From contig JAQVNJ010000086.1 in NCBI GenBank assembly GCA_028703175.1, positions 1 to 27,369 of the forward strand: a stretch of DNA of 27,369 nucleotides, in the 5' to 3' direction. Source of the DNA: JAAYCB01 sp012744395. Its GTDB lineage: Bacteria > Planctomycetota > Planctomycetia > Pirellulales > Thermoguttaceae. A model generated the notes under the pieces. The model made no database searches and was not told the origin of the DNA. It saw only the letters and a list, made by a program, of their open reading frames with translations. The translations under genes and the position numbers were made by a program. Shown here in pieces: positions 16,807 to 24,914 of this stretch (positions are counted from its first letter, which is position 1; the number at the start of each line of letters is the position of its first letter).

Positions 16807-16841
16807 GAGGTTAGTTGCCACTAACCCGCGGTGGCAACCTC
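16807..16841 (+). promoter_or_regulatory. Switch-like pair of mutually exclusive hairpins
   Basis: GGTTAG (16809-16814) can pair with CTAACC (16821-16826) around a TTGCCA loop. Alternatively TTGCCAC (16815-16821) can pair with GTGGCAA (16831-16837), extended by GAGG (16807-16810) with CCTC (16838-16841) across a TTAG bulge. The stem of one uses the loop of the other, so both cannot form at once. That layout is typical of attenuators and riboswitch expression platforms, but no known riboswitch class is recognised, and the site lies about 370 nt before the next gene. Confidence 0.4.
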
Positions 16842-16913
16842 TTCTCCAGGTTTCTCCAGCTTCTTGGACTGGCTGTGGCCGCACTGCGTACCGAGCCGGT
16901 GGTTCGCGATGGG

Positions 16914-16940
16914 TTGGTTGGAATACGCCTTCCCTATTTT
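16914..16940 (+). promoter_or_regulatory. Weak candidate promoter upstream of the HTH-receiver gene
   Basis: TTGGTT (16914-16919) and TATTTT (16935-16940) lie 15 nt apart in a locally AT-richer patch. The spacing is short for sigma-70, and it is about 270 nt from the gene start. Confidence 0.15.
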
Positions 16941-17209
16941 ACGAATTTTCACTGACTTCCGGATGCCAGGGTTGCCGATGAAGGGAGTATGGCGCGGATC
17001 AGAGGGAGCTGAACCACAGCCAAGGCAAGAAGCGAGTAGCGTTAGGCCCCGACCCAGTGTTTGTGGATGGTCGATCGGCTAGGAGCCGAACGGAAGGAAC
17101 GACCAACGGCCGCAGATCCACGAGCATGGGGCTTGAAGTCTCGTCCGGGCCGCACCCGGGTAGCGAGGCACGAACGAAACTTAGCGAGTGAGATATCGGA
17201 GAGCCTGCA

Positions 17210-17782
17210 ATGAAGGTCTTCACTACAGGTCAGGTCGCCAAGATCTGTAAGGTGGCCCCGCGCACCGTGAGCAAGTGGTTCGACTCGGGACGGCTGAAAG
17301 GTTACCGGATTCCCGGTTCCCAAGACCGTCGGATCCCGCGAGAGTATCTGATCAAGTTCCTCAAGGAACACGGGATGCCCCTCGGGGATCTCGAAGACGA
17401 AGCGATGGCCAAGGTGCTCATCGTCGCCCAGGATCAGGTGCTCATCGAGAACCTGAAGCGCGAGCTGCCTCTGGAACGTTCTTTCAAGGTCGCCGTTGCT
17501 TCGAGCGGCTTTGACGCAGGAATCCAGGCGGAAAGTTTCCACCCGGACTGCATGATCGTCGATTTTTCCATCGGGCGAACCGAGGCGCTGCAAATCTGCC
17601 AGAACCTGCGCCGCAACGCCGAGTTCGCCGAAGTCATCCTGATCGCGTTGTTGCCCGACGATGGGAGCTCGACGAGCTTCGATCGTTCCAGCATCAACGA
17701 AACGTTCAAGAAGCCGTTTGACGCCGCCTTGCTGGCGGAGCGGCTTCGCACCTTGATCGGATCGAAAAAAGAGCTCGTGTGA
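17210..17782 (+). CDS. MerR-type HTH fused to a receiver domain
   Basis: A 190-aa regulator. Residues 1-58 are a MerR/excisionase-type helix-turn-helix (FTTGQVAKICKVAPRTVSKW, then GRLKGYRIPGSQDRRIPREYL with the basic wing), so it should bind DNA. Residues 67-186 look like a response-regulator receiver domain: VLIVAQDQ is strand 1, CMIVDFSIGR carries a candidate phospho-acceptor Asp118, and FKKPFD has the conserved Lys-Pro (167-169). Key positions are altered. The usual Asp-Asp pair after strand 1 is A73-Q74-D75, and the Thr/Ser of strand 4 appears to be Ala146. The domain order is reversed relative to ordinary response regulators. No histidine kinase is nearby. GGAG nine bases before the ATG supports the start. 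Similar proteins are, to my recollection, highly conserved in planctomycetes; the target is unknown. Confidence 0.85.
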   Translation: MKVFTTGQVAKICKVAPRTVSKWFDSGRLKGYRIPGSQDRRIPREYLIKFLKEHGMPLGDLEDEAMAKVLIVAQDQVLIENLKRELPLERSFKVAVASSGFDAGIQAESFHPDCMIVDFSIGRTEALQICQNLRRNAEFAEVILIALLPDDGSSTSFDRSSINETFKKPFDAALLAERLRTLIGSKKELV

Positions 17783-17834
17783 TCGCCCCGGTTCCCGGGG
17801 TTCCTGGTCATATCGATCGCTGGCAGGAAACGAC

Positions 17835-17862
17835 CCGCCGCGGGGGTTTTCCCCCGCGGCGG
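17835..17862. terminator. Perfect 12-bp-stem hairpin between convergent genes
   Basis: The left arm (17835-17846, CCGCCGCGGGGG) and right arm (17851-17862) are exact reverse complements around a TTTT loop. It sits between the HTH-receiver gene and the convergent AAA ATPase gene, as expected of a bidirectional terminator. Neither side has a clear T-run, so it might instead rely on Rho or only protect RNA ends. Confidence 0.65.
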
Positions 17863-17979
17863 ACAGTTTCTTGACGGACGCCGGCGACCGGCGCCGAGCG
17901 GGACCGTCGCGAGGAGCGGAGGCGTCCGCCGCTTCCCCTTCCAGTCCGGACTCTTCCACGCCCGCCGCGCCGCCGCCCG

Positions 17980-19452
17980 CTAGATCACCGAGAAATAATT
18001 CTCGCAGGCCAGGTCGAGCAGCTCCGACGTGACCGCCAGCGGGGTGTTGTGGTACGCGCAGTAGTTGGCGACCTGCAACAGCAGGTCGCGCGGGTGGCAG
18101 AAGCGGAAAGGCCGGTCCTCGGCCCTGTAGTGGCTCTCGATCAGGTAGTCCACCGCCTCCTCGCTGTGCTCCAGGCCGATCTTCGGCGCGAGGATGCGGA
18201 ACAACTGGCGGAATTCGTCCTCGCTCGGATCGATCGCCTCGATCTTGTAGGGGATGCGACGCAGAAACGCCTCGTCGACCAGGTCGCGGGGCTCGAGGTT
18301 CGTCGAGAAGATGATCAACTGATCGAAGGGCACGCTGATCTTCTTGCCGTTCGGCAGGCTGAGGAAATCGAACCGCTTTTCCAGCGGCACGATCCACCGG
18401 TTCAGCAGCTCGTCGACCGGCATCCGCTGGCGGCCGAAGTCGTCGATCACCAGCGTCCCGCAGTTGCTCTTCATTTGCAGCGGAGCCTCGCTGATCCCCG
18501 TCGACGTGTTGACCGTCACCTCCAGGGCCGACATCGTCAGCTCGCCGCCGGCGATGATCGTCGGCCGGCGAATCCGCACCCAGCGCTTGTCGAGCTTGCG
18601 GTCGTCCAGATATCCGCCGCTCTCGGCCAGCGGCGCTTCGGCGTGGTTGACCGGGTCGTAGAGCCGGATGATCTCGCCGTCGATCCCGATCGTGCGGGGG
18701 ATCCAGATGTGCTCGCCGAAGGCCGCGGTCACCCGCTCGGCGATGCTCGTCTTGCCGTTGCCCGGCGGGCCGAAGAGGAACAGCCCCCTGCCCGAACTGA
18801 TCGCCGGCCCCAGCCGGTCGAGCATCCGCTTGTTCAAGAGGAGATCGGCGAAGGCCGCGTGCAGCGCCTCGGCGGTCGGGTGCTGGCCGGCCAGCGACTG
18901 GGCCTGGACTCCGGCAAGGTAGTCGGCAAGCGCCACCGGCGCCGAACCGAAGTAGCTGCACTGCTCGAAGTAGCGGCGCCCGCGCTCGCGCCCCAGCTCG
19001 CTGAGCTGGTACTGGTAGTCGTTCATCGGCGCCGCGCCCCGGTGGACCACCAACTGATCGATCTTCAACTGCCGCAAGAGCGCGTCGACCAGCACGAACG
19101 GCAGCCGGATCTGCTCGGCGATGTCGCGGCCCGAGGCGTCGCCCCGGGCGAGCAGGTATTTCAGAATCAGGGATTCGACGGCTGAATCCGTGAGCTGGGC
19201 GTGCCGGAACGACCGCGGCTCGATCGGCAGGAAACCGTCGGCGGGCGCGGCCGTCCCGACGGGCTCCGCGCCCCGCGCCGAGACGTCCAGACGGTCGACG
19301 TGCGGCGGCAGCGGATCGAGCGGCCTGGCCTTGGCCTCGATCGGTTCGTCGTGGTCCGGCTCCGATGCCAGCAATCCCTGGAAGGGATCATCGCCGTCGG
19401 CGCCGCCGCGGGCAAGCCGCGCCAAGAGGTTCTGATCGGCAAATGCAGCCAT
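17980..19452 (-). CDS. AAA family ATPase with winged-helix-like N-terminal domain
   Basis: A 490-aa cytoplasmic protein. Residues 1-80 are low-complexity and acidic/proline-rich. Residues about 85-160 look like a winged helix (TDSAVESLILKYLLARGD, then IAEQIRLPFVLVDALLRQL and a VVHRG wing). Next comes an AAA core. Walker A is GPPGNGKTS (228-236), with IDGEIIRLYDP following. Walker B is LVIDDFG (334-340), and the sensor-1-like strand is IIFSTNLEPRDL (380-391). EAFLRRIPYKIE follows, with Arg residues that may act as fingers, and a helical lid ends the protein. The central insert (MKSNCGTL) and C-terminal segment DRPFRFCHPRDLLLQVANYCAY are distinctive but not recognised by me. It is likely a remodelling or regulatory ATPase; the partner is unknown. 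It is transcribed divergently from mqnA. Confidence 0.82.
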   Translation of the reverse strand: MAAFADQNLLARLARGGADGDDPFQGLLASEPDHDEPIEAKARPLDPLPPHVDRLDVSARGAEPVGTAAPADGFLPIEPRSFRHAQLTDSAVESLILKYLLARGDASGRDIAEQIRLPFVLVDALLRQLKIDQLVVHRGAAPMNDYQYQLSELGRERGRRYFEQCSYFGSAPVALADYLAGVQAQSLAGQHPTAEALHAAFADLLLNKRMLDRLGPAISSGRGLFLFGPPGNGKTSIAERVTAAFGEHIWIPRTIGIDGEIIRLYDPVNHAEAPLAESGGYLDDRKLDKRWVRIRRPTIIAGGELTMSALEVTVNTSTGISEAPLQMKSNCGTLVIDDFGRQRMPVDELLNRWIVPLEKRFDFLSLPNGKKISVPFDQLIIFSTNLEPRDLVDEAFLRRIPYKIEAIDPSEDEFRQLFRILAPKIGLEHSEEAVDYLIESHYRAEDRPFRFCHPRDLLLQVANYCAYHNTPLAVTSELLDLACENYFSVI

Positions 19453-19624
19453 TGGTGTCCTCAGGTCTCAGCGGTTGGCTCTCTTTCCTGGGCGTCCCAA
19501 AGAAAGCCTAGCTTGCGGAGCGGCGCGAAGGCGGCCACCGCCCAAGCGAAATCGCCCGGCGCCGGTCTCGTCTCCGTAAACTGCCGCTGGATCGCCAGTT
19601 GCGCTCGCCATCCGGCGCAAAACG

Positions 19625-19734
19625 GGGCAAGGTTCAAAAGCCAGGGTTCAAGACCCCGGTTCTGCCGGTTCGGTGCTCTCGATCAACCGCCCCGTCTTGC
19701 CCATGCATGGCGAATTGAACCGTGAACCTTGCCC
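19625..19734. repeat. Nested inverted repeat built from GGTTCAA units
   Basis: GGGCAAGGTTCA (19625-19636) is exactly complementary to TGAACCTTGCCC (19723-19734). Inside it, GGTTCAA (19645-19651) pairs with TTGAACC (19715-19721). Together they could fold a long hairpin about 110 nt across. A related tandem TTGAACC occurs at 8345-8358, and GGCAAGGTTC recurs at 12462-12471. It may be a REP-like intergenic element. Confidence 0.5.
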
Positions 19735-19821
19735 GAAACGGAATGGATGCCGTCCTGCCGGCAAACAGAATCCAGCCAGTGCCGCGCCGGCCGCCCCTGG
19801 CGCGGGCGGCGTGTTGTCCGT

Positions 19822-19827
19822 TATAAT
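19822..19827 (+). promoter_or_regulatory. Candidate -10 element for mqnA
   Basis: A perfect TATAAT lies 66 nt before the chosen mqnA start. No good -35 is present at 16-18 nt, so activator help may be needed. Its position supports a start codon downstream of it. Confidence 0.4.
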
Positions 19828-19893
19828 CAGGGGTTTGTCCGCGGCCGCCGGTCTCCGGCTCGGCCGACCGATCTGGCAGTCCAAGGCAATGGT

Positions 19894-20680
19894 GTGGCAA
19901 TCGTGGGCGACAAGCTGAGAATCGGAGCCGTTCGCTACTTGAACTCGAAGCCCCTGATTGAATGCCTGCCGGAGATGCTGCCGGAGGCCCAGATCACTGT
20001 GGATTTTCCCAGCCGCCTGGCCGACGGGCTGGCCGGCGGGCGGTTCGACGTGGCCCTGATCCCCTCGATCGAGACGCTCCGCCTGCCGGGGGTGCGGGTC
20101 GTGTCGAATGTCTGCGTCTCCTGCGACGGCCCGGTGCGGAGCGTGAAGATGGTTGGCCGCGTCGCCCCCCAGGAGATCGCCACGCTGGCGCTGGATGAAG
20201 GCTCGCGAACCAGCGCGGCGCTGGCCCGAATTCTGCTCAAGGAGCGGTTCGGCATCGAGCCGTCGCTGCAACCCCTCGGGCTCGGGTCGCTGGCCGAGAA
20301 TTCGCCGGCCGACGCCGTCGTCGTGATCGGCGATCGCGCCATGCTGCCGCTGGGCGGGCCGTACGAGTTCGTCTGGGACCTGGGCGACGAGTGGCGCGCG
20401 TGGACGGGTTTGCCCTTCGTGTTCGCCATGTGGACGGCCTGGCCGGCCGCGGAGATCGCCGGTCTCGGCTCGCCGCTGGGCAGCGCGCGCGATCGCGGGC
20501 TGACCAGGCTGGGGCAGATCGCCCGGCGGTCGTCGGCCGAACTCGGCCTGGCGGAGGCCGAATGCCTCGAGTATCTCCGCGACGCGCTGGTGTTCCATCT
20601 CGGCCCGCGGCAGCGCCAAGGGCTCGAACGATTTGCCGACCTTGCCATCGGCCACGGTCTGGCGCCGGAGGATTCGCGAC

Positions 20681-20697
<17 letters not shown>
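19894..20697 (+). CDS. mqnA: Chorismate dehydratase MqnA
   Basis: MqnA converts chorismate to 3-[(1-carboxyvinyl)oxy]benzoate, the first committed step of the futalosine route to menaquinone. The protein is about 267 aa, usual for the family, and resembles a periplasmic-binding-protein fold. It opens LRIGAVRYLNSKPLIECL and continues with FDVALIPSIETLRLPG and LALDEGSRTSAALARILL, all family landmarks. No in-frame ATG lies near the conserved start. I chose GTG 19894 because AAGG lies seven bases upstream and the -10 element at 19822 precedes it; GTG 19903 is the alternative. The 3' end overlaps mqnC by 17 nt if mqnC starts at TTG 20681. The pairing of mqnA with mqnC makes the assignment strong. 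Confidence 0.92.
20667..20683 (+). promoter_or_regulatory. Ribosome site selecting a TTG start for mqnC
   Basis: GGAGGA (20667-20672) lies eight bases before TTG (20681-20683) inside the end of mqnA. No in-frame ATG has comparable support; the one at 20633 would lengthen the overlap with mqnA to 65 nt. Confidence 0.65.
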
Positions 20698-21760
<1,063 letters not shown>

Positions 21761-21848
21761 GGAAACGTAAGGTAGGCTACGATAACGGCTTTGAATGGGT
21801 GTTGCCGTCCGCGGGGAGTATCCGCAACGTAGTGCGTAAAGACCTGTC

Positions 21849-21862
21849 GGCGCGTTGGCGCC
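21849..21862 (+). other. Short hairpin just before the ABC ATPase gene
   Basis: GGCGC and GCGCC form a stem with a GTTG loop, ending 12 nt before the ATG. It could affect ribosome access. It is short enough to be chance in this GC-rich sequence. Confidence 0.25.
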
Positions 21863-21874
21863 CTGCGGGCGGGG

Positions 21875-22681
21875 ATGACGATGATTCACGCGCGTGGACT
21901 GACGAAGCACTATCAGGACCTCCAGCGAGGCAAATTCGTCGCCATCGACGCGATCGACCTCGACGCCCGTCCCGGCCAGATTTACGGCCTGCTCGGCCCC
22001 AACGGCGCCGGGAAGACCACCACGCTGCGGATTCTCAGCACCGTGCTCCAGCCGACCGCCGGCACGGCCACTCTGAACGGCTACGATGTCGTCGCCCAGC
22101 CCTCGATGGTCCGCCGCCAGATCGGCTTCATGTCGGCCAACACCGCCGTCTACGACCGGATGACCGCCTGGGAGATGGTCGAATACTTCGGCCGGCTTCA
22201 CGGCATGCCCGGCGATGAACTCGCCGAGCGGATGGAACGCCTCTTCGCCCGGCTCAAGATGAACGACATCCGCGACCGGCTCGGCGCGAAGATGTCGACC
22301 GGCATGAAGCAGAAGGTCTCGATCGCCCGGGCGATCGTCCACGATCCGCCGATCGTGATCTTCGACGAGGCCACCGCCGGGCTCGACGTGCTCGTCGCCC
22401 GGGCATTGCTCGAGACCGTCGCCGAATTGCGCGACCAGGGCAAGTGCGTCGTCTTCTCGACCCACATCATGCGCGAGGCCGAACGGCTCTGCGACCGGAT
22501 TGCGATCATGCACCGCGGGCGGATTCTCGCCGAGGGGACGCTCGACCAGCTCCGCGGACAGCACGGCCAGATGGACCTCGAGGAGCTGTTCTACCAGTTG
22601 ATTTCCCGCCGCGAAGAGCAGTACCTCCGCGAACAGGAATTGGCGGCCGGCGGGCCCCTGCCAGCGGGGAAGAATCGATGA
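21875..22681 (+). CDS. ABC transporter ATP-binding protein (NatA-like)
   Basis: A 268-aa ABC ATPase of the ABC-2 exporter type. Walker A is GPNGAGKTT (41-49), the Q-loop region is IGFMSANTAVYDRMT, the signature is MSTGMKQKVSIARA (about 141-154, with STGMK in place of the usual LSGGQ), Walker B is IVIFDEATAGLD, and the switch His lies in VVFSTHIMREAERL. It would power the membrane subunit encoded next: the two genes overlap by four bases (ATGA), so they are co-translated. The STGM signature and the partner's sequence place it near the NatA sodium-exporter group, but the substrate cannot be read from sequence. The first ATG (21875) and one two codons later (21881) are both plausible. About 114 nt separate it from mqnC. 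Confidence 0.92.
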   Translation: MTMIHARGLTKHYQDLQRGKFVAIDAIDLDARPGQIYGLLGPNGAGKTTTLRILSTVLQPTAGTATLNGYDVVAQPSMVRRQIGFMSANTAVYDRMTAWEMVEYFGRLHGMPGDELAERMERLFARLKMNDIRDRLGAKMSTGMKQKVSIARAIVHDPPIVIFDEATAGLDVLVARALLETVAELRDQGKCVVFSTHIMREAERLCDRIAIMHRGRILAEGTLDQLRGQHGQMDLEELFYQLISRREEQYLREQELAAGGPLPAGKNR

Positions 22682-24912
22682 GGTGGGCCAACGTCAAGCT
22701 GATTCTCGCCCGCGAACTCCGCGATCAGATGCGCGACCGGCGGACGATGTTCATGATCGCGGTGCTTCCGGTGTTGCTCTACCCGCTGCTGGGAATGAGC
22801 CTCTTCCAGATGGCCCAGTTCATGGAGGAGAAGCCGAGCCGCGTGCTGGTCACCGGTGTGGGCGGGCTGGTCGGCCGGGAGGACTTGCCGGCCCTGCTCG
22901 ATCCGGGCGAACACGCGCGATTCGACGCGCGTCTGTTCCGCGAAGCGAATCAGAACCGCCTCTTGGAGGTGGCCGTGCTCAGCGAGGAGCCCGCCGCGCC
23001 GGGCGAGGCGCTCGCCGATCCGCGCCGCCAGGCCCGGTCGATGGTCGAGCAGGGCGCCTACGACGCGGCGCTGGTCGTCCCCCCGGAACTGCCCGACCGG
23101 CTCGCCGAGTATCGGCGGGCGATCGCGGCCGGCGAGGAGGCCGCGCGCCCCGAGGTCCACCCGGAGATCATCTACTCCACGGCGAACGAGAAGTCGCAGA
23201 TCGCCTTCGGGCGGCTCTATCCGGTGATCGAGAGCTGGATCAAGGCCGTCGGAGAGATCAACCTCAAGGCGGCCGGCGTTCCGGCCCACGCCGCCCGGCC
23301 GGTCGCCGTCGGCACGGCGGACGTCGCCGGCCAGACCAGGTTCAAGGGCGCCGCCCTCTGGTCGAAGGCCCTGCCGGTCGTGCTCCTGCTCTGGGCGATG
23401 ACCGGCGCGTTCTACCCGGCGATCGACCTCTGCGCCGGAGAGAAGGAGCGGGGCACCCTCGAGACCCTGCTCTCCAGTCCCGCCGAGCGGAGCGAAATCG
23501 TCCTCGGCAAGCTGCTCACGGTGATGCTCTTCAGCATGGGCACGGCGGCGCTGAACCTGGTGAGCATGGGATTGACCGGCTGGCTGCTGCTCTCCAGAAT
23601 GCCCCAGTTCGCGTCGCCCCCGCCGCAGGCCATTCTCTGGCTCGGCCTGGCGCTGGTGCCGGTCGCCGCGCTCTACGGCGCCCTCTGCCTTGCCCTGGCC
23701 GCGTTCGCCAAGAGCACCAAGGAGGGGCAATATTACCTGATGCCCCTGCTGCTGATCACGATGCCCCTGGTGATCATGCCGATGACCCCCAACGCCGAGC
23801 TCGACCTGGGCAACAGCCTCGTTCCCGTCACCGGAATCGTCCTGCTCCTGCGGAAGCTGCTCGAAGGAGCCTATTGGGAAGCCCTTCGCTACCTGCCGGT
23901 CGTGGCCCTCGTCACGCTGGGATGCTGCGCGCTGGCGATTCGCTGGGCCGTCGAGCAGTTCAACTCCGAGGCGGTCCTGTTCCGTGAAAGCGAACGCCTC
24001 GACCTGCGGCTCTGGCTCCGCCAGGTGTTTCGCGATCGGCGGCCCACGCCGACGGCCTCGGCGGCGGTGGTCTGCGGCGTGTCGATCCTGATGCTCCGGT
24101 TCGTCATGAACATCGCGCCGACCCGGCCGCTGGAGACGTTCCGCGACTTCGCCGTCCTCGCGCTGATCACCCAGTTGGCGGTGATCCTCGCGCCGCTGCT
24201 GATCTTGACCTTCAGCCTCACGACCAACCCGGCCCGGACGCTCCTGCTGCGGGGCCCGCGGCCGCTGACGATTCCCGCCGCGGTGCTGCTGGCGCTGGTC
24301 CTCCATCCGGCGGTCCGCGCGCTCCAGGTGGCGGTGATGCAGCAGCTCTATCCTCCCAACGAGGAGATGATCCAGCTGCTCGTCCAGATGCAGGAGCTGT
24401 TCAATGCCGCCCCGCTCTGGGCGGCGCTCGGCATCGTCGCCGCGGTTCCGGCAATCTGCGAGGAGCTGGCGTTCCGCGGGTTCATCCTCTCCGGTTTTCG
24501 CCACCTCGGACGCAAGTGGCGGGCGATCATCTTCAGCGCGATCTTCTTCGGGCTGAGCCACGCGATCCTCCAGCAGTCGATCATCGCCACGGCTGTGGGA
24601 ATCGTCATCGGTTATCTCGCCGTGCAAACCGGCAGCATCTGGCCGGGGGTCCTGTTTCACTTCGTGCACAATTCGCTCGGCGTGCTCACCTCGCGCCCGG
24701 AGCTGATCCAGCAGTTTCCGGCGCTGGCCAGATACCTCGGCGCTGCGGGCGAGAACGGGCCCCTCTACCAGTGGCCCTCCGTGCTCGTGTGCAGCTTCGC
24801 GGCAATCGGACTTCTGGCGTGGTTTTCGCTTCTGCCGGTGGCCAAGTCGGACGAAGAGCTCCAACGCGAAGAGATCGCCAGGATCAGGGACGCCGGCCCC
24901 GGACCGGATTAG
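22678..24912 (+). CDS. ABC-2 permease fused to CPBP intramembrane protease
   Basis: A 744-aa membrane protein of two parts. Residues 1-450 resemble NatB-type ABC-2 permeases. A first membrane segment around 22-45 (MFMIAVLPVLLYPLLGMSLF) is followed by a large extracytoplasmic domain (about 46-225). A helical bundle then follows, with ERGTLETLLSSPAERSEIVLGKLLT (the usual ABC-2 coupling motif) and further hydrophobic segments. After a charged stretch (SERLDLRLWLRQVFRDRRP), the C-terminal part is a CPBP/CAAX-protease-like domain. Its first motif E595-E596-xxx-R600 sits in CEELAFRGF, its second is FFGLSH, and its third is LFHFVHNSLG. All active-site positions of that family look intact. The bacterial roles of CPBP proteases include peptide processing and immunity to self-made bacteriocins. 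ATGA overlap with the ATPase and a 2-nt gap to the amidohydrolase show tight operon structure. Confidence 0.88.
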   Translation: MRWANVKLILARELRDQMRDRRTMFMIAVLPVLLYPLLGMSLFQMAQFMEEKPSRVLVTGVGGLVGREDLPALLDPGEHARFDARLFREANQNRLLEVAVLSEEPAAPGEALADPRRQARSMVEQGAYDAALVVPPELPDRLAEYRRAIAAGEEAARPEVHPEIIYSTANEKSQIAFGRLYPVIESWIKAVGEINLKAAGVPAHAARPVAVGTADVAGQTRFKGAALWSKALPVVLLLWAMTGAFYPAIDLCAGEKERGTLETLLSSPAERSEIVLGKLLTVMLFSMGTAALNLVSMGLTGWLLLSRMPQFASPPPQAILWLGLALVPVAALYGALCLALAAFAKSTKEGQYYLMPLLLITMPLVIMPMTPNAELDLGNSLVPVTGIVLLLRKLLEGAYWEALRYLPVVALVTLGCCALAIRWAVEQFNSEAVLFRESERLDLRLWLRQVFRDRRPTPTASAAVVCGVSILMLRFVMNIAPTRPLETFRDFAVLALITQLAVILAPLLILTFSLTTNPARTLLLRGPRPLTIPAAVLLALVLHPAVRALQVAVMQQLYPPNEEMIQLLVQMQELFNAAPLWAALGIVAAVPAICEELAFRGFILSGFRHLGRKWRAIIFSAIFFGLSHAILQQSIIATAVGIVIGYLAVQTGSIWPGVLFHFVHNSLGVLTSRPELIQQFPALARYLGAAGENGPLYQWPSVLVCSFAAIGLLAWFSLLPVAKSDEELQREEIARIRDAGPGPD

Positions 24913-24914
24913 CA

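Larger units (their letters stand above)
16287..17209. other. Long region without a recognisable gene
   Basis: This 923-nt stretch between smc and the HTH-receiver gene is the longest non-coding gap in the window. Short open frames on both strands (up to 103 codons) show no signal peptide, known domain or good ribosome site. The first part contains a 6-bp stem, TCCGGC/GCCGGA (16302-16307 with 16326-16331), which may end the smc transcript. The middle carries two competing hairpins (16807-16841). CCGGG/CCCGG (17145-17149 with 17155-17159) is another short stem in the leader. I do not see signatures of RNase P RNA, tmRNA, SRP RNA or a tRNA. A long regulatory leader, a small RNA gene or a decayed gene all remain possible. 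Confidence 0.5.
19453..19893. other. Divergent intergenic region (AAA ATPase / mqnA)
   Basis: This 441-nt region has no recognisable gene. It holds a large nested inverted repeat (19625-19734) and a perfect TATAAT -10 element (19822-19827), listed separately. The mqnA frame is open as far back as 19729, but that extension has no homology and spans the -10 element. Confidence 0.6.

Noticed and set aside
16909..17082. 57-codon open frame starting MGWLEYAFPILRIFTDF
   Set aside because: No ribosome site precedes it, its C-terminal half is Arg/Pro/Ser-rich like non-coding frames, and it has no known domain.
16287..17209. RNase P RNA, tmRNA, SRP RNA or tRNA in the long gap
   Set aside because: I looked for the GAGGAAAGTCC core of RNase P RNA and for tRNA T-arm patterns (GTTCRANYC) on both strands and did not see them. 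A covariance search would be decisive.
17042..18961. 639-codon minus-strand frame spanning the HTH-receiver gene and part of the AAA gene
   Set aside because: It is out of frame with the AAA ATPase and antisense to the regulator. It would also cross the strong hairpin at 17835-17862.
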